The position numbers were made by a program, and so were the translations under genes. A stretch of DNA of 64,000 nucleotides from an uncultured Eubacteriales bacterium (GTDB lineage Bacteria; Bacillota; Clostridia; Oscillospirales; CAG-382): the NCBI GenBank assembly GCA_934444645.1, contig CAKSCV010000015.1, forward strand, positions 4,233-68,232, given 5' to 3'. This document shows positions 43,308-52,728 of the stretch, one piece after another (positions within the stretch are counted from its first letter, which is position 1; the number at the start of each line of letters is the position of its first letter). Under the pieces are notes generated by a model. That model made no database searches. It was not told the DNA's origin and saw nothing but the letters and a program-made list of their open reading frames with translations.

Positions 43308-44417
43308 TTGGAAAAGCAATTTGACAGGAAACTCATTTTGGAGGACGGAAGCGAATATTTCGGCTATGCGTTCGGCGACAAAACCGCCGACAGCGTTTGC
43401 GAAGTCGTTTTCAACACCTCCATGGTCGGTTATCAGGAAATTTTGTCCGATCCGTCTTATACCGGACAAATGGTGGTCATGACGTATCCGCTCATCGGCA
43501 ATTACGGCATTTCGGACGAGGATTATGAAACAAAAAACCCGACCATCGGCGGTCTCATCGTGCGCGAATACAACGATTTTCCGTCCAACTTCCGCTACAC
43601 CAAGACGCTTTCCGAGGTCATGGAGGAATGCGGCATTCCGGGTATTTCCGGCATTGATACACGAAAGCTCACACGCTCGATCCGTGAAAAAGGCAGCCGT
43701 CGGGCGCTCATCTGCCAAAAGGACACAACCGTCGAAAGCGCTTTGAAGATCATTGCGAAAACGCCCGTAAAGCACGACGTTGTGTCCTTTGTTTCGAGCA
43801 AAAAACGGTGGTACAGCCGCACCTCGAACCCGAAATTCAATGTCGTGGCCGTCGATTGCGGCATAAAATTAAACATCATCCGCTCGCTCAACGCGCGCGG
43901 ATGCAATGTGACGGTCGTTCCGTTCGACACGGATACCGAAAGCGTACTTGCCATGAAGCCGGACGGTGTGTTCCTCTCCAACGGTCCGGGTGACCCGGAG
44001 GATGTGACCGAGGTCATCACGCTTGTAAAGGAGCTGCGCGGCAAACTGCCGATTTTCGGCATCTGTCTCGGCCATCAGATGATTTCGCTTGCGTATGGCG
44101 CAAAGACCTATAAATTAAAATTCGGTCACCGCGGCGGAAACCATCCGGTCAAGAACCTTGCAACCGGCAAGATCGAGATCACCAGCCAAAACCACTCGTA
44201 TGCCGTGGATTCTGCAAGCGTGGAGGGCACAGGCCTTGCAATCACGCACATCAATCTGCTTGACAACACGGTTGAGGGCGTGGAATGCAAAGCCGACAAG
44301 GTCTTTTCGGTGCAGTATCATCCCGAAAGCGCGCCCGGTCCGCAGGACAGCTCCTATCTGTTTGACAAGTTCATCGATATCATGAAATGCGCGAAAGGAG
44401 AGGACGAAAATGCCTAA
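43308..44417 (+). CDS. carA: Carbamoyl-phosphate synthase small (glutaminase) subunit
   Basis: Glutaminase subunit that supplies ammonia to CarB for carbamoyl phosphate (arginine and pyrimidine synthesis). N-terminal domain begins KLILEDGSEYFGYAFG and holds NTSMVGYQEILSDPSYTGQ; the C-terminal class I glutamine amidotransferase has FGICLGHQM with nucleophile Cys253, and YHPESAPGPQD with the catalytic His. Length 369 aa is normal. The TTG at 43308 is the only start before the conserved region; GAAAGGG lies about 14 nt upstream. Overlaps carB by 8 nt, so translation is coupled. Confidence 0.97.
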   Translation: MEKQFDRKLILEDGSEYFGYAFGDKTADSVCEVVFNTSMVGYQEILSDPSYTGQMVVMTYPLIGNYGISDEDYETKNPTIGGLIVREYNDFPSNFRYTKTLSEVMEECGIPGISGIDTRKLTRSIREKGSRRALICQKDTTVESALKIIAKTPVKHDVVSFVSSKKRWYSRTSNPKFNVVAVDCGIKLNIIRSLNARGCNVTVVPFDTDTESVLAMKPDGVFLSNGPGDPEDVTEVITLVKELRGKLPIFGICLGHQMISLAYGAKTYKLKFGHRGGNHPVKNLATGKIEITSQNHSYAVDSASVEGTGLAITHINLLDNTVEGVECKADKVFSVQYHPESAPGPQDSSYLFDKFIDIMKCAKGEDENA

Positions 44418-47400
44418 GAGAACCGATTTGAAGAAAATCATGGTCATCGGCTCAGGACCGATCGTGATCGGGCAGGCCGCTGAATTCGACTATGCCGGCA
44501 CGCAAGCCTGCCTTGCCTTAAAGGAAGAAGGCTACGAAGTCGTTCTCGTCAACTCCAACCCTGCCACCATCATGACCGACACCGCCATTGCCGACAAGGT
44601 CTACATGGAGCCGTTAACGCTTGACTATCTTGCAAAAATCATCCGCCGGGAGCATCCCGACGCGCTCATTCCGGGTCTTGGCGGTCAAACCGGTCTCAAT
44701 CTTGCCATGCAGCTCGAAAAAAGCGGAACGCTCGAAAAATGCGGTGTGGAGCTTCTCGGTACGTCGTCCGCCAGCATCGAAATGGCCGAGGACAGAGAGC
44801 TGTTCAAGGAGCTTTGCGAACGCATCGGCGAGCCTGTGCTGCCGTCGGTCATCGCGCACTCCATTGAAGAAGGCGTCGAGGCCGGCAAAAAGATCGGCTA
44901 TCCGGTTGTGCTTCGTCCGGCATTTACGCTCGGCGGTACGGGCGGCGGCTTTGCCGACAACGAAGAAGAGCTGCGCGAAACCATGAAAAATGCGTTGGAG
45001 CTTTCGCCGGTTCATCAGGTTTTGGTGGAAAAGAGCATCAAGGGCTATAAGGAAATCGAATACGAGGTCATGCGCGACGCCAACGACACAGCCATTACCA
45101 TCTGCAACATGGAAAACATCGACCCGGTCGGCATTCACACCGGCGATTCCATCGTCATCGCGCCCAGCCAGACCCTCACCAACAAGGAATATCAGCTGCT
45201 GCGCGACAGTGCTTTGAAAATCATCCGTGCGCTCAAAATCGAGGGCGGCTGCAACGTGCAGTTTGCGCTTGATCCGCTGTCCTTCCAATATTTTCTCATC
45301 GAAGTCAATCCGCGCGTTTCGCGTTCGTCCGCTCTTGCCTCCAAGGCAAGCGGCTACCCGATAGCACGCGTTTCAGCCAAAATTTCGGTCGGGCTTCATC
45401 TCGATGAGATTCCGATTGCAAACACCCCGGCAAGCTTTGAGCCGACGCTCGACTACGTGGTCACCAAAATGCCGCGCTTTCCGTTCGATAAGTTTGCCGA
45501 CGCCAACAATCACCTTTCCACACAGATGAAAGCGACCGGCGAGGTCATGAGCGTGGGAAGAACGCTCGAGGAAAGCTTGCTTAAAGCCATCCGTTCGCTT
45601 GAGATCGGCGTGTATCACCTGCACATGAAGAAGTTCGACGAATGGAAGTCCGAAGAGCTTCTCGAATACATCAAGGGCGGCACGGACGACCGTATTTTTG
45701 CCATTGCCAAGATGTTGCGCGACGGCGTTGACCTCGGCGTTATCTGCAATGCGACCGGCATCGATATGCTGTTCTTGGAAAAGTTCCGGAACATCGTTGC
45801 CGCCGAGCGTGAAATTGCCGCCGGCAAGGACGATCCGGTCATTCTTCGCAAGGCAAAGCGCATGGGCTTCTGCGACCGCGCCATTGCCGACCTGTGGGGC
45901 GAAAAAGAGCTTGACGTATTCGAAATGCGAAAGTTAAACGGCATTTTCCCGGTCTACAAAATGATCGACACCTGCGCCAGCGAATTTGAGAGCTATATCC
46001 CTTACTTCTATTCGACGTATGAGGATGAAAACGAATCGATGGTCAGCGGCAAGAAAAAAGTCATTGTTCTCGGTTCTGGTCCCATCCGCATCGGGCAGGG
46101 CGTGGAATTCGACTATTCGACGGTTCACGCCATCATGACCATCAAGGACATGGGCTACGAAGCCATTATTATCAACAACAACCCCGAAACCGTTTCGACC
46201 GACTACACCACCAGCGACAAGCTGTATTTCGAGCCGCTCACGGTGGAGGATGTCACCAACATCATCGAGCTTGAAAAGCCGATTGTCGGCGTGATCGCAA
46301 GCCTCGGCGGCCAGACGGCCATCAACCTTGCCGAGCCGCTTCGCCGCAGAGGCGTCAAGATCATCGGTACGGATGTGGACGCCATCGAAAAAGCCGAAAA
46401 CCGCGACGCGTTCGAAAAGGTCATGGAAAGCTTGAACATTCCGCAGCCGAAGGGCAAAGCGGTCACCAAGATCGAGGACGGCATCAAGGCGGCTTCCGAA
46501 ATCGGCTATCCGGTTTTGGTGCGTCCGAGCTTTGTTCTCGGCGGCCGCGCCATGCAGCTTGTTTCCAACGAAGAAATGCTTCGCCACTACTTGCGCACGG
46601 CAGTCGAGATCGACGAGGACAAACCGGTACTTGTTGACAAGTACATCTCCGGCAAGGAATTGGAGGTGGACGCGGTCTGCGACGGCAAAGACGTGTTTGT
46701 ACCGGGCATTATGGAGTTAATTGAGCGCACCGGCATTCACTCGGGCGACAGCATCAGCGTGTATCCGACCTTCAGCGTTTCGAGCAAGGTCAAGGAGCGC
46801 ATTTTAAGCTACACCAAGCGCTTGGGACTCGGCATCGGCATTATCGGGCTTTACAACATCCAGTTTATCGTCAGCCCCAGTGAAAAGGTGTATGTCATCG
46901 AGGTCAATCCGCGCTCCTCGCGTACCGTGCCGTTCCTTTCCAAATCGTCCGGCTACAGTCTTGCCGACATCGCAACCAAGGTCATCTTAGGCCAAAGTCT
47001 GCGCGACCAGGGCATTGACCAGCTCTACGGCAACGAAAAAGAGCGTTGGTATGTCAAGGTTCCGGCGTTCTCGTTCTCCAAGCTGCGCGGCATGGACGCT
47101 TACCTTTCGCCGGAAATGAAATCCACCGGCGAAGCCATCGGCTACGACAACAATATGACGCGCGCATTGTACAAGGCACTGCAAGCCTCCGGCATGAATG
47201 TCGCCAACACCGGCAGCGTGCTTGTGACGGTCTCCGACAAGGACAAAGCGGAGGTTCTTCCGCTCATCAAGCGGTTTTACAGCCTAGGCTTTGATATTGA
47301 AGCCACGCACGGCACGTCGGTGTTCTTGGAAAAGGCCGGCATCAAGAACCGCGAAAGAAAACGCATTTCGGACGGCTCCAACGAGATTCCCGACGCCATC

Positions 47401-47595
47401 CGCAAGGGGCTTATCAACTATGTCATCAACACGCGCGATTACGGCAGTGCCGACATGAACTCCGACGGCAACATGATCCGGCGCTGTGCCGTGGAAAACA
47501 ATGTGACGGTCTTTACGTCGCTTGACACGGTACGGGCACTGCTCGACGTTCTCGAAGAGATCACCATGTGCGTTTCGACCATTGACGCAAAATAA
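44410..47595 (+). CDS. carB: Carbamoyl-phosphate synthase large subunit
   Basis: Large subunit (1061 aa, normal) with two homologous ATP-grasp halves. First half: KIMVIGSGPIVIGQAAEFDY, EEGYEVVLVNSNPATIMTD, PALGGTGG-type glycine loop (RPAFTLGGTGGGFA). Second half: VIVLGSGPIRIGQGVEFDY, NNNPETVSTDY, RPSFVLGGRAMQLV. The C-terminal MGS-like allosteric domain (from about 930) normally binds UMP or ornithine. CarAB uses bicarbonate, glutamine and two ATP. Start at 44410 inside carA, preceded by GAAAGGAGAGGA. Strong terminator follows. Confidence 0.99.
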   Translation: MPKRTDLKKIMVIGSGPIVIGQAAEFDYAGTQACLALKEEGYEVVLVNSNPATIMTDTAIADKVYMEPLTLDYLAKIIRREHPDALIPGLGGQTGLNLAMQLEKSGTLEKCGVELLGTSSASIEMAEDRELFKELCERIGEPVLPSVIAHSIEEGVEAGKKIGYPVVLRPAFTLGGTGGGFADNEEELRETMKNALELSPVHQVLVEKSIKGYKEIEYEVMRDANDTAITICNMENIDPVGIHTGDSIVIAPSQTLTNKEYQLLRDSALKIIRALKIEGGCNVQFALDPLSFQYFLIEVNPRVSRSSALASKASGYPIARVSAKISVGLHLDEIPIANTPASFEPTLDYVVTKMPRFPFDKFADANNHLSTQMKATGEVMSVGRTLEESLLKAIRSLEIGVYHLHMKKFDEWKSEELLEYIKGGTDDRIFAIAKMLRDGVDLGVICNATGIDMLFLEKFRNIVAAEREIAAGKDDPVILRKAKRMGFCDRAIADLWGEKELDVFEMRKLNGIFPVYKMIDTCASEFESYIPYFYSTYEDENESMVSGKKKVIVLGSGPIRIGQGVEFDYSTVHAIMTIKDMGYEAIIINNNPETVSTDYTTSDKLYFEPLTVEDVTNIIELEKPIVGVIASLGGQTAINLAEPLRRRGVKIIGTDVDAIEKAENRDAFEKVMESLNIPQPKGKAVTKIEDGIKAASEIGYPVLVRPSFVLGGRAMQLVSNEEMLRHYLRTAVEIDEDKPVLVDKYISGKELEVDAVCDGKDVFVPGIMELIERTGIHSGDSISVYPTFSVSSKVKERILSYTKRLGLGIGIIGLYNIQFIVSPSEKVYVIEVNPRSSRTVPFLSKSSGYSLADIATKVILGQSLRDQGIDQLYGNEKERWYVKVPAFSFSKLRGMDAYLSPEMKSTGEAIGYDNNMTRALYKALQASGMNVANTGSVLVTVSDKDKAEVLPLIKRFYSLGFDIEATHGTSVFLEKAGIKNRERKRISDGSNEIPDAIRKGLINYVINTRDYGSADMNSDGNMIRRCAVENNVTVFTSLDTVRALLDVLEEITMCVSTIDAK

Positions 47596-47611
47596 AAGCA
47601 TTCGAAATTTT

Positions 47612-47653
47612 CGGCTGTCCGGTACGGTTTCCGTTTCGGACAGCCGTTTTTTT
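47612..47653 (+). terminator. Intrinsic terminator after carB
   Basis: Perfect 10-bp stem CGGCTGTCCG / CGGACAGCCG, 15-nt loop, seven T. Confidence 0.93.
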
Positions 47654-47701
47654 GCGCCGTTTTCGCGCATTTGCCCAAATTGCCGTCTTTGGCGGAAGAC
47701 C

Positions 47702-47731
47702 TTGACAAGCCGAATTCCGGTATGCTATAAT
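47702..47731 (+). promoter_or_regulatory. Upstream promoter P1 of second SLH-GH99-like gene
   Basis: TTGACA (47702-47707), 18-nt spacer, TATAAT (47726-47731), about 220 nt ahead of the start codon. Confidence 0.75.
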
Positions 47732-47737
47732 GAATTT

Positions 47738-47825
47738 GCGTAAAGTTTGCATAAAATCAGAGGATACACTTTGACATGGGAAAGATACAAAAAATGGACA
47801 ATTTTCCCCTATACGCGTAAAGTTT
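47738..47825 (+). repeat. Direct repeat between two promoters
   Basis: GCGTAAAGTTT occurs at 47738-47748 and 47815-47825, 77 bp apart, between promoters P1 and P2. Seven or so helical turns separate the copies, so they could be regulator sites; chance is possible. Confidence 0.35.
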
Positions 47826-47894
47826 TCTTAATGTCAGATAAAAAACGTTTGTTTTACCGCGGTCGAAAAATGCGAATACGGTCGTTTGTTCTTC

Positions 47895-47923
47895 TTGACA
47901 GAAGTTCGAAAACGCCGTATAAT
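47895..47923 (+). promoter_or_regulatory. Proximal promoter P2 of second SLH-GH99-like gene
   Basis: TTGACA (47895-47900), 17-nt spacer, TATAAT (47918-47923): perfect consensus, 30 nt before the start codon. Confidence 0.9.
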
Positions 47924-47953
47924 AATCTCATATACAAAAAAAGGAGCGATGAC

Positions 47954-50900
47954 ATGAAAAAGAAAGTCCTTATCGGGCTTGCCGCAAGCGTTTGTCTTGC
48001 CTTGGGTGCAGGCAGCTTTGCGGCAGGTGCGGCGGAATTTTCCAAGGTTCAATCGTACAAATCCGGCATGTTCACCGACGTGGCGGAGGACGCTTGGTAC
48101 GCGTCGTCGGTATCGAATGCCTACGAGCTCGGCTTTATGAAGGGCACGGCAGAAAGTGCCTTTTCGCCCGAAGGAAACATGACGGCTGCCGAAGCGGTCA
48201 CCATCGCCGCACGCGTGCATGACGCATACTATGCGAAACACACGGCTTTCTCACAGGACGGTGCGCATTGGTACGACGATTATGTTTCGTATGCCGCGGA
48301 AAACGGCATTCTTGAGCCGGATCTGTTTGACGATTACGACAGACCCGCCACCCGAAGCGAAATGGCTCTGCTATTTTCCGGCGCCGTTCCGGCATCCTAC
48401 CTTGCCGCGCAAAATGCGGTGGAGGAAATTCCGGATGTGCCCGAAACCAACCGGTATTACAATCAGCTCCTTACGCTGTACAAGGCAGGAGTTCTTATGG
48501 GTAACGACGAATTCGGCACGTTTTTGCCGAACAACAACATTTCACGTGCGGAGGCGGCAGCCATCATCGGCCGCATTGCGCTTCCCGCCACAAGACTCCA
48601 AAAAACGCTCACCGACGCCAATTTCGGCGACGCGTACTATTTAATCCGCGACATGAAAAGCACCTTCCGCACGGGCGATGCCGGAAGTGCTGTCCTTTCG
48701 CCGTGGTTTATCGACAAACGCTTTGCGGAAAGCGCGGGCGGCGAAGGTCTTTCCGATTTCAATCCGAGCGAAAAGGTCGAGGTTTGGCGCGACATTGACG
48801 ATGTTTCGCGCGGCCTTTTGGGACTCGATTTCATTGCCGACATCCAGTTTGGCAAGAGCGGCTTATATTTCCGTGTGACCGACGACGGCAAAACGCCGCT
48901 GCTGTCGCTTGACACCAAGGAAAGTAAGTTCTTCTTAAACGGAACCGACACCGGCGTTGCCGTCAAAGACGGCACGTATTACGTCAACGTCCGGATGGAT
49001 TTGGACAACCATACGGCAGAGCTTTTTATCAACGGTGAAAAAATCGACAAGACCTTCACGCTTCCGACCGTCACCGCCGCGCGGTTCTACATCGGTTCGG
49101 ACGAAGAGGGCATGGCGTATGTCGTGATGAAACGCTGCGACCTCTACAAGGATTATCTCGTCAACGAACGCTTCCTCGTGCCGGAAAACACACCGCTTTG
49201 CGGTTGGAAAGTAACCGGCGACGCGCAGGTGGTTCGTGCCGGAGGTGAAATCAACAACGATGTCAACAGTGCACGGCTTTCCGCCGGTGCGGCCGCGAAG
49301 AAGACCTTCCGCAAAATAAGCGGCAAGGTGGTTTTCGAATCGTTCATGCTCTTCCCGACCACCGCTGACACCGGGTTTGTTTCGCTTTCAAGCGGTGCAA
49401 CCGAAGTGGCGAAATTGGTCGTCAACGCCGACGGCATCTTCAAGGCGGACGGCACCAAGCTGCGCCATCATGTGAACAATATCTGGCAGACATTACGCAT
49501 CGAGGCCGACACCGTCACCGGCAAGGTTTTATACAAGATCAACGGCAAAACGGTCGGCGAATACGCGTTTGATGCCGCCGCGTCCACGGTGGACACCATC
49601 ACCTTCGGCGCGACAAGCGGTTCGGTGATCTTCGACGACGCGGTCGTGTTCCTCACGCACGAATACGACGACTACTGCCCGACGCCCAAGCCGGTCGGCG
49701 ACGACGGCTACGACACGCTGTTAAACGTCTGCAACCTCTGGCACGACGGCACCGGCTGGGGTGCAGTCTCCGCATATCCCGACATTGAGCCGGCACTCGG
49801 CTATTACGATGAGGGCATTCCGGAAACAGCCGACTGGCAGATCAAATTCATGGTGGAAAACGGCATCGATGTTCAGCATATGTGCTGGTATTCGCCGTCA
49901 ACCGACATCAAGGAACCCATCAAAAAACCGCAGATCAACTATTGGGCACTGCATGAGGGCTTCTTCAACGCAAAATATTCCGATTTGATGAAATTTGCCA
50001 TCATGTGGGAAAACAATGCCGACGTTTACGGTCTCGAGCAGTTCAAAGAGTTCGTTTGGCCGTATTGGGTGGAATACTATTTCACCGACTGCCGCTACTA
50101 CACCATCGACAACCAAATCGTCTTTACCGTTTGGAGCTATCCGAACTTCCGCAAGGCCTTCGGCGATACCGATGAGGGCGCAAAAGCCGCCATCGAATTC
50201 ATGAACGAGGACATTAAAACGTACGGCTTCGACGGCGTAAAGGTCATTTTCTTCGACTACCACAAAAAGGACGCCGCCACCTTCCAAACCATGGCAAACA
50301 TGGGAGCTGCCGCTTCTTACGCTTACCATTGGCAGCAGGACGGCAACAAGTACGAGACCACCATCGCCCGGTTGGAAAACAATGCCGCAAACGGTGCGCT
50401 TCACATCATCCCCACCGTTTCGGTCGGCTTCAACAACATCGGCTGGTCGAATGTGCGCAAGCCGATGATCTCACTCGAAGACCACAAAAAGGTGCTTGAA
50501 TACATTAAAAACGACTATCTGCCGCGCTTTGACGGCTGGAAAGCCAAAACGCTTGTCGTTTCCACCTGGAACGAATACGGCGAAGGCACGTATGTCATGC
50601 CCTGTGCCGGGCTTCACGGCTTCGGCTATCTCGAAAACGTCGCCGAAGTGCTTGCCGGAAAAACCGACCACACGGATAACATCTATCCGACCGACGCGCA
50701 AAAGACACGGCTTGGGCATATGTATCCGAAAACAAAAACCTCCCTCAAACGCTATGATATCGAACAGCCCGAAAAAATCGTTTCGGATAAGCTTCTGTAC
50801 ACCGCCACCGGCGAAGATCTCACCGGCTTTATGCACCTAACCGACACCTCCATGGCGTTCGACGGCGTTTTCAAAGGTGCCTGCGAGACCGGCGACCCTG

Positions 50901-52588
50901 CCGTGCGCATCAAGGACGAAAAGCGGTTTGCGCCCATCGCCGCTTCGGAAATTGCAAACTTACGCATCAAAATGCGCGTGAGCGTGGATTCGTTATGCGA
51001 TATCTTCTTTCTCACGGCGGATGACCAAAGCTATTCCGAATCAAAATCCTTCCGTTTTGACGTGAAAGCCGGGACGGATATGGTCGAATATGTTGTTGAA
51101 ACGGCGACCTGCGAAAACTGGAAGGGCGACATCACCGCGTTCCGCATTGACCCGATCACGGGTGCGGGCGAATTCGAGATCGCTTCGTTCGAGCTTCTCG
51201 GCGTGGACGAAGAAAAGCTGCCGTATACGCTGACGGTCGACAGCAAAGCCTATACGCCGGTGTTCCCGATCGAAGCGCGAAACGACGACTTCTATGCGGC
51301 GGCAGAAGCCTATTCCGAATTCTTCGCCCGTCACCACTTCTATTTCGAATGGGATCGCCACACCGGCCGTCTGTATATCGCTTCCGCCGGAAATAAGGAA
51401 ATCACCTTCACCGTCGGCAGTGACAAAGCCCTTGCAAACGGCAAAGAAATCGCGCTGAAGGAGGCCGTTGCCCTAAAAGACGGTCTGCCGGTCATTCCGC
51501 TAAAGGTGCTGTACGATGCGCTCGGCGTTTCGTATGAGGTCGACGGCAAAACCATTGCGGTCACCTTAAAAAAGAGCGATTTTGACAAAAAAAACAAAGA
51601 AATCCGTGCAAGCCGCGTGCCGGGCAGCTACGAATTTGCCATCACCGGCGACAGCGAAGGTTGGACGGGTGCTAACACAAGCGTGGCGGTGACCGACGGT
51701 GCGCTTAGCGGCGCGTCCCTAAAGAACAGCCAAGGCTGGTACGACCCGTTGCTGTTAAGCCCCTCCCTTTCGCTTGACGCTTCGGTTTACAACAAAATCG
51801 TCATCGGCATTAAGCACGATTCGGCACGCGAGACCGGCGAAACGCTTCAGGTCTTCTTCATCACCGATTCCGACAAAGCCTGGAACGGCGACAAATGCTT
51901 CACCGTGCCGTATGAAAGCAGCTCCTCGGGCGGCAAATTCATCGAATACGCCATTTCCTGCACGCAAAATGCGGCATGGAACGGCATCATTACCGGCATC
52001 CGCGTCGATCCGCTAAGCGCAAGCGGCACATATGCCATCGATTACATCCGCATCATCGAGGACACCGACCTCAAAGCGCAAAAAGAGAAAGAGCTTGCCG
52101 AAAAGCTGGCACGCGGCTTTGAGCTTGTCGGCGGCGATGCCGAAGACACCGAAAACGCTGCGTTCTTCAACAAGCCGGGCGATTCGGTCATCACCATCGT
52201 AAGGGATGAAGAGAAAAACTCGAATGTCTACCAAAACATGGCGATTGCCGGTTACAACTATGCGCGTCAGAGCGTGGTCTGGACGCCCGGCAAGACCTAT
52301 GAAGTGTCGGTGGATTTCAAGGTGCTCTCCAACCGTACCGGGAAAACCGATTTTTCCACGCAGATTTTCTTCAACGCACGCTTTACCGACGCGGACGGCA
52401 AATACGACCATCCGCAAAAGATCGGCGAGCTTTCGCCCGAGGACGGCTGGCAAACGCTGAAATTCACGTTTGAGATTCCGGACGGCATCGACTATCACGA
52501 AAACGACGAATTTTCGTTCTATGTCAATCCGGCGGACAACCAAGGCGTCAACTATCAATTTGACAACGTAACGGTCACCGTAAAATAA
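47954..52588 (+). CDS. SLH-anchored GH99/WbsX-like surface glycosidase paralogue, 1544 aa
   Basis: Paralogue of the 1555-aa protein with the same domain order. Signal peptide residues 1-27, three SLH domains (about 38-215; DYDRPATRSEM, AEAAAIIGRIALP), LamG/CBM-like regions (about 220-575), GH99/WbsX-like domain (about 584-935, with LGYYDEGIPETADWQIKF, VSVGFNNIGWSN, and WNEYGEG near residue 872), then CBM-like domains, a copper-amine-oxidase-N-like stalk (about 1100-1215) and a C-terminal CBM4/9-like domain. The start at 47954 is chosen from AAAAGGAGCGATGAC before ATG, the signal peptide and promoter P2; the longer in-frame reading from 47747 crosses that promoter and is not supported. Sequence divergence from the first copy is substantial, so the two may act on related but different glycans. 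Confidence 0.83.
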   Translation: MKKKVLIGLAASVCLALGAGSFAAGAAEFSKVQSYKSGMFTDVAEDAWYASSVSNAYELGFMKGTAESAFSPEGNMTAAEAVTIAARVHDAYYAKHTAFSQDGAHWYDDYVSYAAENGILEPDLFDDYDRPATRSEMALLFSGAVPASYLAAQNAVEEIPDVPETNRYYNQLLTLYKAGVLMGNDEFGTFLPNNNISRAEAAAIIGRIALPATRLQKTLTDANFGDAYYLIRDMKSTFRTGDAGSAVLSPWFIDKRFAESAGGEGLSDFNPSEKVEVWRDIDDVSRGLLGLDFIADIQFGKSGLYFRVTDDGKTPLLSLDTKESKFFLNGTDTGVAVKDGTYYVNVRMDLDNHTAELFINGEKIDKTFTLPTVTAARFYIGSDEEGMAYVVMKRCDLYKDYLVNERFLVPENTPLCGWKVTGDAQVVRAGGEINNDVNSARLSAGAAAKKTFRKISGKVVFESFMLFPTTADTGFVSLSSGATEVAKLVVNADGIFKADGTKLRHHVNNIWQTLRIEADTVTGKVLYKINGKTVGEYAFDAAASTVDTITFGATSGSVIFDDAVVFLTHEYDDYCPTPKPVGDDGYDTLLNVCNLWHDGTGWGAVSAYPDIEPALGYYDEGIPETADWQIKFMVENGIDVQHMCWYSPSTDIKEPIKKPQINYWALHEGFFNAKYSDLMKFAIMWENNADVYGLEQFKEFVWPYWVEYYFTDCRYYTIDNQIVFTVWSYPNFRKAFGDTDEGAKAAIEFMNEDIKTYGFDGVKVIFFDYHKKDAATFQTMANMGAAASYAYHWQQDGNKYETTIARLENNAANGALHIIPTVSVGFNNIGWSNVRKPMISLEDHKKVLEYIKNDYLPRFDGWKAKTLVVSTWNEYGEGTYVMPCAGLHGFGYLENVAEVLAGKTDHTDNIYPTDAQKTRLGHMYPKTKTSLKRYDIEQPEKIVSDKLLYTATGEDLTGFMHLTDTSMAFDGVFKGACETGDPAVRIKDEKRFAPIAASEIANLRIKMRVSVDSLCDIFFLTADDQSYSESKSFRFDVKAGTDMVEYVVETATCENWKGDITAFRIDPITGAGEFEIASFELLGVDEEKLPYTLTVDSKAYTPVFPIEARNDDFYAAAEAYSEFFARHHFYFEWDRHTGRLYIASAGNKEITFTVGSDKALANGKEIALKEAVALKDGLPVIPLKVLYDALGVSYEVDGKTIAVTLKKSDFDKKNKEIRASRVPGSYEFAITGDSEGWTGANTSVAVTDGALSGASLKNSQGWYDPLLLSPSLSLDASVYNKIVIGIKHDSARETGETLQVFFITDSDKAWNGDKCFTVPYESSSSGGKFIEYAISCTQNAAWNGIITGIRVDPLSASGTYAIDYIRIIEDTDLKAQKEKELAEKLARGFELVGGDAEDTENAAFFNKPGDSVITIVRDEEKNSNVYQNMAIAGYNYARQSVVWTPGKTYEVSVDFKVLSNRTGKTDFSTQIFFNARFTDADGKYDHPQKIGELSPEDGWQTLKFTFEIPDGIDYHENDEFSFYVNPADNQGVNYQFDNVTVTVK

Positions 52589-52603
52589 AGCAAATTTGCA
52601 AAG

Positions 52604-52639
52604 CTTCCTGCGGATATCCATGCCGCAGGAAGTTTTTTT
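52604..52639 (+). terminator. Intrinsic terminator after second SLH-GH99-like gene
   Basis: Perfect 10-bp stem CTTCCTGCGG / CCGCAGGAAG, 9-nt loop, seven T. Confidence 0.93.
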
Positions 52640-52690
52640 GCCGCAAAATGGCGTTTCTCGTTTATGATTTGTAAACAAGGTGCTTTTTCC

Positions 52691-52719
52691 TTGACAAAAG
52701 CCGTTTTTATGGGTATAAT
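52691..52719 (+). promoter_or_regulatory. Promoter almost abutting the deacetylase start
   Basis: TTGACA (52691-52696), 17-nt spacer, TATAAT (52714-52719), perfect consensus. The ATG is only 9 nt beyond the -10 box, so the transcript would start within about 3 nt of the codon. Confidence 0.9.
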
Positions 52720-52728
52720 CTATGTGTT

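Noticed and set aside
47747..47953. N-terminal extension of the second SLH-GH99-like gene
   Set aside because: It crosses a perfect promoter and would bury the signal peptide; the ATG at 47954 has a good ribosome site.
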